Source: Desulfobulbus sp.
GTDB taxonomy: Bacteria > Desulfobacterota > Desulfobulbia > Desulfobulbales > Desulfobulbaceae
Direction of reading: 5' to 3'
Assembly: GCA_017998195.1 (NCBI GenBank)
Contig: JAGODN010000092.1
Location: 1 to 8,670 of the forward strand
DNA: 8,670 nucleotides
Shown here: positions 1 through 4,480 of the stretch, piece by piece
Numbering within the stretch: position 1 is the first letter of the stretch
Layout: every line of letters begins with the position of its first letter
Program-made: the position numbers and the translations under genes
Notes under the pieces: model-generated
What the model was told of the DNA's origin: nothing
Database searches by the model: none
Seen by the model: the letters and a program-made list of their open reading frames with translations, nothing else

Positions 1-1821
1 GGTGCCCTCCTGCACGAGCACCGTGGCCACCGGGCCGCGGCCCTTGTGCAGCTGGGCCTCGATCACCGTGCCCCGGGCCTTGCGGCTGGGGTCGGCGCTC
101 AGTTCGAGGATCTCCGCCTGCAACTGTATCGATTCGAGCAGGTTCTCGATCCCGAGCCCCTTCTTGGCCGAGGTCTCGCAGTAGATCGTCTGCCCGCCCC
201 AGGCCTCGGGGATGAGGCCGAAATCGCTCAGTTCGCGCCTGACCCGCTCCGGGTCGGCGCCGTCCTTGTCGATCTTGTTGACCGCGACCACGATCGGCAC
301 GCCGGCGGCCTGCGAGTGGGCGATGGCCTCCTTGGTCTGGTCCATGACGCCATCGTCCGCGGCCACCACGAGCACGACGATGTCGGTGACCTTGGCACCG
401 CGCGAGCGCATCTCGGTGAAGGCCGCGTGGCCGGGGGTATCGACGAAGGTCAGGTCACCGGCCGGCCCCTGCACGTGGTAGGCGCCGATGTGCTGGGTGA
501 TGCCGCCCGCCTCGCCGGCGACCACGTCGGTCTTGCGGATGGCGTCGAGGATCGAGGTCTTGCCGTGGTCGACATGGCCCATGACCGTGACCACCGGCGG
601 CCGGGGCAGGGCCTCGCCGCCCTGTTCGGCCTCCTGTTCCTGCAGGGCCTCCACTTCCAGTTCCTCGGTCATGGCCTGCTCGACCTCGTAGCCGAAATCG
701 GCGGCGACCAGGGCCGCGGTCTCCACGTCCAGGGCCTGATTGAGGGTGGCGAGCACGCCCAGTTTCATCAGGGCGGCGATCACCTCGCTGGCCTTGACGC
801 CCATGCGCTTGGCCAGGTCGCCGACGCTGATGGTCGCCACCACCTTGATCCGCTTCTTGATCGCCTTGGTCTCGGCCACCACCTGCGCGGCCAGTTCCTT
901 GCGGGCGGCGTCCTTCTTCTTCTTGCCCTTGCGCGGACGGAGCACATCGCCGTCGTCGCCGATGAAGTCGACCCGGTCGCGGCCCTTGCGGGCGCCCTTG
1001 GCGCCTTTCTTGCCGAGGGCGTCGTCATCGCCCGGGCCGCCCACCCGCTTGGTCTTCTTCTTGCCCTTGGCGTCCACCCGGCCGGCCTCGTCCTTGGGAG
1101 CCGGGACATCCAGGCCGACCGGCGGGCCGCCGGCAGGTCGTGCCGGCCGCACCGGTCGCCGGGCAACCGGCTTGGGCCGCTTCTCGGGCATGGGAATGAC
1201 CACCCGGCCGACCACCTTGGCCAATGGCTTGGGCCGGGCCGCCTCTTCAGCTGCGCCCTCGTCGGCCGCTTCCGCCTGGTCGGCCAGCGGCGCACTCTCG
1301 TCCGCCTCGCCGGCGGGGGGCGCGGCCCCGGCCTCCTCCGCGGCCTCCACGGACGGCTCCGCCTCCCGGTCCCCGGCCGCCGTGGCCGCTGCGGGCTGCT
1401 CAACCCGGGTCTCGATCTCCGCCTCTTCCGGCTCTTCGGCCGGGGGCGGCATCTCGAGATCACGCAGCTGTTCCTGCACCCGGGCCTCCATGGCCTCGGT
1501 CTCGGCCTCCAGGGCCTGGGCCTCGACCTCCTCCTGCTTGCGGGCCGCCTCTTCCTTTTCGGCGCGGGAACGCCGGCGGATGACCGTCGCGCCCCTGGCC
1601 GGGGCCGGCTCGGCCGGGCGGCCGCGCAGGCCGATGCGTCCGTCCGCGGTCACGGCGACGCCTTCCCCAAGAATCTTCTTGCGAATGTCCGTTGCCATAT
1701 CCTCGTCCACGCTCGAACTGTGACTCGCGACCGGGTACCCCATCGCGATGAGCTTATCCGCCAGTTCCTTACTTTTCAGACCGAATTCCTTTGCCAGGTC
1801 GTACACTCGAACCTTGCTCAT
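1..1821 (-). CDS. infB: Translation initiation factor IF-2 (C-terminus cut by window edge)
   Basis: IF-2 is the GTPase that brings initiator fMet-tRNA to the 30S subunit and promotes 50S joining in the cytoplasm. 607 residues are visible. An IF2_N helical module at about 1-50 (MSKVRVYDLAKEFGLKSKEL) is followed by a long low-complexity linker at about 80-320, rich in Glu/Ala then Pro/Lys/Arg. A second IF2_N-like module with the motif ISVGDLAKRMGVKASEVI follows, then the G domain: G1 GHVDHGKT at 415-422, DTPGH at 461-465, NKID at 515-518 and SAK at 551-553. The frame is open at base 1, so most of domain II and the C1/C2 fMet-tRNA-binding domains lie outside the window. The start is the ATG at 1821, with AAGGGAG six bases upstream. 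It is the last visible gene of the rimP-nusA-ylxR-infB operon, 43 bases after ylxR. The identification is certain; only the 3' end is unknown. Confidence 0.98.
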   Translation of the reverse strand, partial: MSKVRVYDLAKEFGLKSKELADKLIAMGYPVASHSSSVDEDMATDIRKKILGEGVAVTADGRIGLRGRPAEPAPARGATVIRRRSRAEKEEAARKQEEVEAQALEAETEAMEARVQEQLRDLEMPPPAEEPEEAEIETRVEQPAAATAAGDREAEPSVEAAEEAGAAPPAGEADESAPLADQAEAADEGAAEEAARPKPLAKVVGRVVIPMPEKRPKPVARRPVRPARPAGGPPVGLDVPAPKDEAGRVDAKGKKKTKRVGGPGDDDALGKKGAKGARKGRDRVDFIGDDGDVLRPRKGKKKKDAARKELAAQVVAETKAIKKRIKVVATISVGDLAKRMGVKASEVIAALMKLGVLATLNQALDVETAALVAADFGYEVEQAMTEELEVEALQEQEAEQGGEALPRPPVVTVMGHVDHGKTSILDAIRKTDVVAGEAGGITQHIGAYHVQGPAGDLTFVDTPGHAAFTEMRSRGAKVTDIVVLVVAADDGVMDQTKEAIAHSQAAGVPIVVAVNKIDKDGADPERVRRELSDFGLIPEAWGGQTIYCETSAKKGLGIENLLESIQLQAEILELSADPSRKARGTVIEAQLHKGRGPVATVLVQEGT

Positions 1822-1827
1822 CTAACG

Positions 1828-1834
1828 CTCCCTT
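1828..1834 (-). promoter_or_regulatory. Shine-Dalgarno site of infB
   Basis: On the minus strand the sequence reads AAGGGAG, then six bases, then the ATG of infB at 1821. Motif and spacing are close to ideal. This fixes the infB start and suggests efficient independent initiation after the short ylxR-infB gap. Confidence 0.75.
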
Positions 1835-1864
1835 CGCCCCTGTCACTCGCCAAGCCCGGCCTGT

Positions 1865-2074
1865 TCAGCCCGCTTGCAGGATCTTTCTGTTTTTTGCCAA
1901 CCGCCCGCGGCAGACGGCCGCATCACAGCAGTACACGCCCCGGCCGGGCATGGTGCGCAGCCGGTCCTCGCTCAGGCAACCGCCGGCGACGACGAATCGC
2001 ACCAGTTCCGCCTGCGGGCCCCTGCGGCCGCAGCCGCGGCAGGTCCGCTCCGGCATATGCCCCCTGCGGGTCAC
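1865..2074 (-). CDS. ylxR: YlxR family (DUF448) RNA-binding protein, RnpM-like
   Basis: This is a small basic protein of 69 residues from a GTG start, or 63 from an ATG at 2056. The family signature is present: an N-terminal RTCRGCGRR stretch, PQAELVRFV, and later a GRGVYCC segment with a further Cys before a basic C-terminus. The four-cysteine layout looks like the metal-site variant of this fold. In Bacillus subtilis the YlxR homologue, named RnpM, is reported to bind and modulate RNase P; transfer of that role here is inference. The family characteristically sits between nusA and infB, as here. The GTG overlaps the nusA TGA as GTGA, which suggests translational coupling, but its AGGA lies directly against the start. 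The ATG at 2056 has AGGGGG three bases upstream, and in that case the gene would begin 15 bases after the nusA stop. The start is unresolved; family and frame are secure. Confidence 0.9.
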   Translation of the reverse strand: MTRRGHMPERTCRGCGRRGPQAELVRFVVAGGCLSEDRLRTMPGRGVYCCDAAVCRGRLAKNRKILQAG

Positions 2075-3441
2075 TCCTGGTCGTCCGCCGGTGTTTCCGG
2101 ACCGGCCTCGGCCTCGTCGGCCGGGGCGGTATCCGCCGCCGGAGGTTCGACCGCCGCCGGCTCACCGGCCGCCGGTTCCGCCGGCGCCAGTGCCCGCGCC
2201 GCCGCCTGCAGGGCCTGCGCCCGCTCCGGGTCCACCCGGGCCACGGTCATCAGTTCCTCGGCATCCATGGCGGCCAGCGCCTGCGGCGTGCTGACGCCGG
2301 CGGCGAACAACCGGTCGGCCAGGGCCTCGTCCACGCCCTCGACCGCAACCAGGTCGCGGTAGGCCGGGTTTTCCAGGTTGTTGTAGCGCTGCTCGCTCTT
2401 CACGTCGATCTTCCAGCCGAGCAGGCGCGAGGCCAAGCGCACGTTCTGCCCCTGGCGGCCGATGGCCAGCGACAGCTGGTCGTCCGGCACCACCACGAGC
2501 AGGGCCTTGCGCTCCTCCTCGACGATCACCATGGACACCTCGGCCGGCGCCAGGGCGTTGTACACGTACTTGGCCGGGTCCGGGCTCCACGGAACGATGT
2601 CGATGCGCTCGCCCTGCAGTTCCTGGACCACGTTCTGCACCCGCGAGCCCTTGAGGCCGACGCAGGCGCCCACCGGGTCGACGTCCGACTCGATCGAGGA
2701 AACCGCGATCTTCGCCCGGAACCCGGGTTCGCGGGCCGCGCCCATGATCTTGACGATGCCCTCGGCGATCTCCGGCACCTCCATCTCGAACAGCTTGATG
2801 AGGAACTCGTTGCAGGTGCGGCTGAGGATCAGCTGGGCGTCGCGGAAGCGGCCGGCCTCGCGGGCGTCGCGGCGCACCTCCTGCAGGTAGGCGCGGATGC
2901 GGTCGCCCTGCTTGTAGGAGCGCTTGGGAATCTGTGCGTCCCGGGGCAGGACCGCGTCGGTGCGCCCCAGGTTGATGATCATGTCGCCGCGCTCGAACCG
3001 CTGGACGATGCCGTTGACGATCGACCCTTCGCGGTCGCGGTACATGTCGTAGATGACGTCGCGCTCGGCGTCGCGCATGCGGTGGATGATCACCTGCTTG
3101 GCCGACTGGGCGGCGATGCGGCCGAGATCGGCGATATTGTCGAGCTTTTCGCCGACATCGTCGTCCAACTCGAACTCCGGATCCAGTTTGCGGGCATCCT
3201 CGAGCGAGATCTCGGTCTCTTCGTCGAGCACCTCGTCCACCACCGTCCGGTACTGAAACACCTCGACCTCGCCCAACTCGTCGTTGAACTGCACCTCGAT
3301 TTCCCGCCGGCTGCCGTACTTCTTGCGCACCGCAGCGCTGACCGCGTCCTCGATGGCGCTGATCAAGAGCGACCGGTCGATCCCCTTGTCCCTGCAGATC
3401 TGGTCGAGAATCCGTTTCAGATTTTCCGTTCCAACCATCAT
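2071..3441 (-). CDS. nusA: Transcription termination/antitermination factor NusA
   Basis: NusA binds RNA polymerase and nascent RNA, controlling pausing, intrinsic termination and antitermination. The 456 residues show the expected order. The N-terminal RNAP-binding domain is at about 1-135 (LISAIEDAVSAAVRKKYG at 26-43). The S1 domain is at about 136-200 (GSIVNGIVQRFERGDMIINLG). KH1 is at about 230-285, with GACVGLKGSRVQN at 258-270, and KH2 carries AIGRQGQNVRLASRLLGW at 326-343. A helix-hairpin-helix-like segment at about 360-415 (VEGVDEALADRLFAAGV) resembles a single AR-type repeat. The last 40 residues are an acidic Ala/Pro/Glu tail that looks disordered. The start is ATGATG: the first ATG is at 3441 and the second at 3438. 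AGAGG lies three bases from the first and six from the second, and GGAG lies nine from the first, so either may be used. It follows rimP by 80 bases and overlaps ylxR by four if the GTG start is used. Confidence 0.98.
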   Translation of the reverse strand: MMVGTENLKRILDQICRDKGIDRSLLISAIEDAVSAAVRKKYGSRREIEVQFNDELGEVEVFQYRTVVDEVLDEETEISLEDARKLDPEFELDDDVGEKLDNIADLGRIAAQSAKQVIIHRMRDAERDVIYDMYRDREGSIVNGIVQRFERGDMIINLGRTDAVLPRDAQIPKRSYKQGDRIRAYLQEVRRDAREAGRFRDAQLILSRTCNEFLIKLFEMEVPEIAEGIVKIMGAAREPGFRAKIAVSSIESDVDPVGACVGLKGSRVQNVVQELQGERIDIVPWSPDPAKYVYNALAPAEVSMVIVEEERKALLVVVPDDQLSLAIGRQGQNVRLASRLLGWKIDVKSEQRYNNLENPAYRDLVAVEGVDEALADRLFAAGVSTPQALAAMDAEELMTVARVDPERAQALQAAARALAPAEPAAGEPAAVEPPAADTAPADEAEAGPETPADDQE

Positions 3442-3444
3442 CGT

Positions 3445-3454
3445 CCTCTACTCC
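3445..3454 (-). promoter_or_regulatory. Ribosome binding region of nusA
   Basis: The minus strand reads GGAGTAGAGG, then ACG, then ATGATG. GGAG is nine bases from the ATG at 3441. AGAGG is three bases from it but six from the ATG at 3438. The site therefore supports both start codons, a one-residue ambiguity. Confidence 0.55.
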
Positions 3455-3459
3455 AACTC

Positions 3460-3504
3460 CGGCATTCACTGCCGCTAGGTGTCCGGCCCGGCAGGCTGCC
3501 GGAC
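3460..3504 (-). other. Two hairpins in the rimP-nusA intergenic leader
   Basis: The 80-base gap between the rimP stop and the nusA start holds two inverted repeats. GTCCGGC (3481-3487) pairs with GCCGGAC (3498-3504), and inside it CCGGC can pair with GCCGG as an alternative stem. CGGCA (3460-3464) pairs with TGCCG (3470-3474) and ends about 20 bases before the nusA start. Neither is followed by a U-run, so they are not intrinsic terminators. An RNA-processing or translational control role is possible, but only the pairing is seen; in G+C-rich DNA such pairings also arise by chance. Confidence 0.35.
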
Positions 3505-3521
3505 CCATGCCGGCGCCGCGC

Positions 3522-3995
3522 TTACAGCGTCAGCCGCGCCTTGGCGATATTGTTCATCTCCAGGGAAACCATCCCCCCTTCCGTCTCCAGCAGGACCGTC
3601 TCCCCCTCCAGGCCGCGCAGCGTGCCGACGAGCACCCGCTGCCCGGCCAGCGGCTCGCGCAGCTTGATGCGCGCCAGCCGGCCCGTGTAGCGGGTGAAGT
3701 CCGAGTCTTTTTTCAGGGGCCGCTCCAGCCCCGGGGAGGAAACCTCCAGGGTGTAGGCGTGGTCGATCAGGTCCTCGACTTCGATGCGGGCGCCGATTTC
3801 CCGGCTGGCCGCGGCGCAGTCGTCGATGGTCACCCCGCCCTCGCGGTCGATGAAGAAGCGAACCACCCAGCCGTGCCCTTCGCGGCGGTACTGAATCTCC
3901 ACCAACTCCGGGCCCATGTCGGCCAGGAGCGGTTCGGCAAAGCCCTGAATGGCCGCCTGCAGTCGATCGCTCGCCCCTTCCACCTGTCCGTCCAT
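3522..3995 (-). CDS. rimP: Ribosome maturation factor RimP
   Basis: RimP assists late assembly of the 30S subunit in the cytoplasm. The 157-residue product matches the family's usual length of about 150. It shows an N-terminal alpha/beta domain (GFAEPLLADMGPELVEIQYR at 18-37, then VVRFFIDREGGVTIDDC), the diagnostic motif YTLEVSSPGLERPL at 81-94, and a C-terminal SH3-like domain at about 97-157 (FTRYTGRLARIKL). The chosen start is the ATG at 3995, giving MDGQVEGASD; upstream on the minus strand is AGGGGAGTG. The frame stays open further upstream through the terminator hairpin and into the tRNA gene, which cannot be coding. An adjacent GTG at 3998 is possible but worse placed. It is the first protein gene of the operon, followed 80 bases later by nusA. 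An intrinsic terminator ends 49 bases before its start, which bears on its regulation. Confidence 0.96.
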   Translation of the reverse strand: MDGQVEGASDRLQAAIQGFAEPLLADMGPELVEIQYRREGHGWVVRFFIDREGGVTIDDCAAASREIGARIEVEDLIDHAYTLEVSSPGLERPLKKDSDFTRYTGRLARIKLREPLAGQRVLVGTLRGLEGETVLLETEGGMVSLEMNNIAKARLTL

Positions 3996-4044
3996 CACTC
4001 CCCTGCCCGGCCCTGCCCTGTGGGCGAGGGCGCCCGTGGTCGAT

Positions 4045-4072
4045 AAAAAAAAAAGCGGGCAGAGCCCACTTT
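4045..4072 (-). terminator. Strong intrinsic terminator between tRNA-Gly and rimP
   Basis: On the minus strand AAAGTGGGC, a TCT loop and GCCCGCTTT form a stem of up to nine pairs (one G-T), running into a tract of ten T (the A-run at 4045-4054 on the plus strand). This is a textbook intrinsic terminator by sequence. It lies 86 bases downstream of the tRNA 3' end and 49 bases upstream of the rimP ATG. It can end the tRNA transcript, or act as an attenuator for rimP-nusA-infB if the operon is read from the tRNA promoter. Confidence 0.85.
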
Positions 4073-4077
4073 CACCT

Positions 4078-4099
4078 GCGCTGAAGTGTCTTCCAGCGC
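4078..4099 (-). other. Hairpin just upstream of the terminator
   Basis: GCGCTG (4078-4083) and CAGCGC (4094-4099) are perfect inverted repeats. The stem continues inward with AAG/CTT across one bulged base to a three-base loop. It lies six bases before the terminator stem in the direction of minus-strand transcription, giving two stacked hairpins in the tRNA-rimP leader. Possible roles are an RNase processing site for tRNA 3' trimming or part of an attenuator; neither is shown. Confidence 0.45.
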
Positions 4100-4158
4100 T
4101 CTCAGCATCCGGCCCCGGCACGACCCGCGGGCCCCCGGAACCTGTCCGCCTTGCGGTT

Positions 4159-4234
4159 TGGAGCGGGCAACGGGGTTCGAACCCGCGACCCCAAGCTTGG
4201 GAAGCTTGTGCTCTGCCAACTGAGCTACACCCGC
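4159..4234 (-). tRNA. tRNA-Gly, anticodon CCC
   Basis: This is a complete 76-base cloverleaf on the minus strand, including an encoded CCA (4161-4159). The acceptor stem pairs GCGGGTG with TGCCCGC, with two G-T pairs at the inner end. The D arm is GCTC-AGTTGGCA-GAGC. The anticodon arm is CAAGC-TTCCCAA-GCTTG, with anticodon CCC at 4201-4199, reading GGG glycine codons. The variable loop is GGGTC. The T arm is GCGGG-TTCGAAC-CCCGT with one G-T pair. The discriminator base is T, as usual for bacterial tRNA-Gly. A TTGACA-containing promoter lies just upstream and an intrinsic terminator downstream. It precedes rimP, the place held by the initiator tRNA metY in E. coli. Confidence 0.95.
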
Positions 4235-4258
4235 TCACGATCCCTGCGAAGAGACCCT

Positions 4259-4287
4259 TATGTAAAGGATCAGCCGGTAATTGTCAA
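4259..4287 (-). promoter_or_regulatory. Sigma-70-type promoter for tRNA-Gly (and perhaps rimP operon)
   Basis: On the minus strand a perfect TTGACA -35 box (4287-4282) is followed by a 17-base spacer and TACATA (4264-4259) as the -10. The -10 is a weak match, with three of six consensus bases. Initiation would fall near 4252, about 18 bases before the tRNA 5' end, leaving a short leader for RNase P to remove. The perfect -35, spacing and position support the call; the -10 is the weak part. Confidence 0.6.
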
Positions 4288-4397
4288 GCAACAACAAAAT
4301 GATGGCCGGCACTTTCTCCGCTCCGGCAAGGCGTTCGGCCGGGTCCGGCCACGGCCGGCAAGCCGCCCCGAACCATGCCGCAGGCCGGCCGAAAAGC

Positions 4398-4434
4398 CCT
4401 CGGCCGAGGCCATAACACCCTTGTCTCACAAGGG
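4398..4434. repeat. Two inverted repeats in the divergent intergenic region
   Basis: CCTCGGCCGAGG (4398-4409) is a perfect 12-bp palindrome. Eight bases further on, CCCTTGT (4418-4424) and ACAAGGG (4428-4434) form a perfect 7-bp inverted repeat around CTC. The second ends 11 bases before the -35 box of the downstream plus-strand promoter and lies upstream of the tRNA promoter on the other side. Neither is followed by a T-run on either strand, so they do not look like terminators. Dyad symmetry next to a promoter suits a regulator binding site, but I recognise no known operator. Confidence 0.35.
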
Positions 4435-4445
4435 AAAAGCCCTGC

Positions 4446-4473
4446 TTTACAGATCAACCAGGTGGTGTATAAT
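4446..4473 (+). promoter_or_regulatory. Sigma-70-type promoter of the DHH-CBS-nucleotidyltransferase gene
   Basis: TTTACA (4446-4451) as -35, a 16-base spacer and a perfect TATAAT (4468-4473) as -10. Only seven bases separate the -10 from the ATG at 4481, so transcription should begin at or within a base or two of the start codon. No Shine-Dalgarno sequence fits in that gap. The promoter is well supported by motif; the leaderless reading follows from geometry. Confidence 0.75.
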
Positions 4474-4480
4474 CGCGCCC

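Noticed and set aside
1080..1560. Low-complexity stretch in infB that could suggest a repeat or frameshift
   Set aside because: The frame stays open and leads into the second IF2_N-like module and the G domain. Long Ala/Glu/Pro/Lys linkers are normal in bacterial IF-2.
46..3690. A plus-strand open frame of more than 1,200 codons opposite infB, ylxR, nusA and the end of rimP
   Set aside because: It crosses several confidently identified minus-strand genes and intergenic gaps, and its translation is low-complexity and matches no family I know. High G+C bias makes stops rare in the opposite strand, so this is a shadow frame.
3996..4238. N-terminal extension of rimP to an upstream ATG (238 residues)
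   Set aside because: The extension would translate through the terminator hairpin and the tRNA-Gly gene. The 157-residue form from the ATG at 3995 matches the family length.
4151..4480. N-terminal extension of the fusion protein by 110 residues
   Set aside because: The extra sequence reads antisense through the tRNA and both promoters and has no homology-like features. The TATAAT lies inside it.
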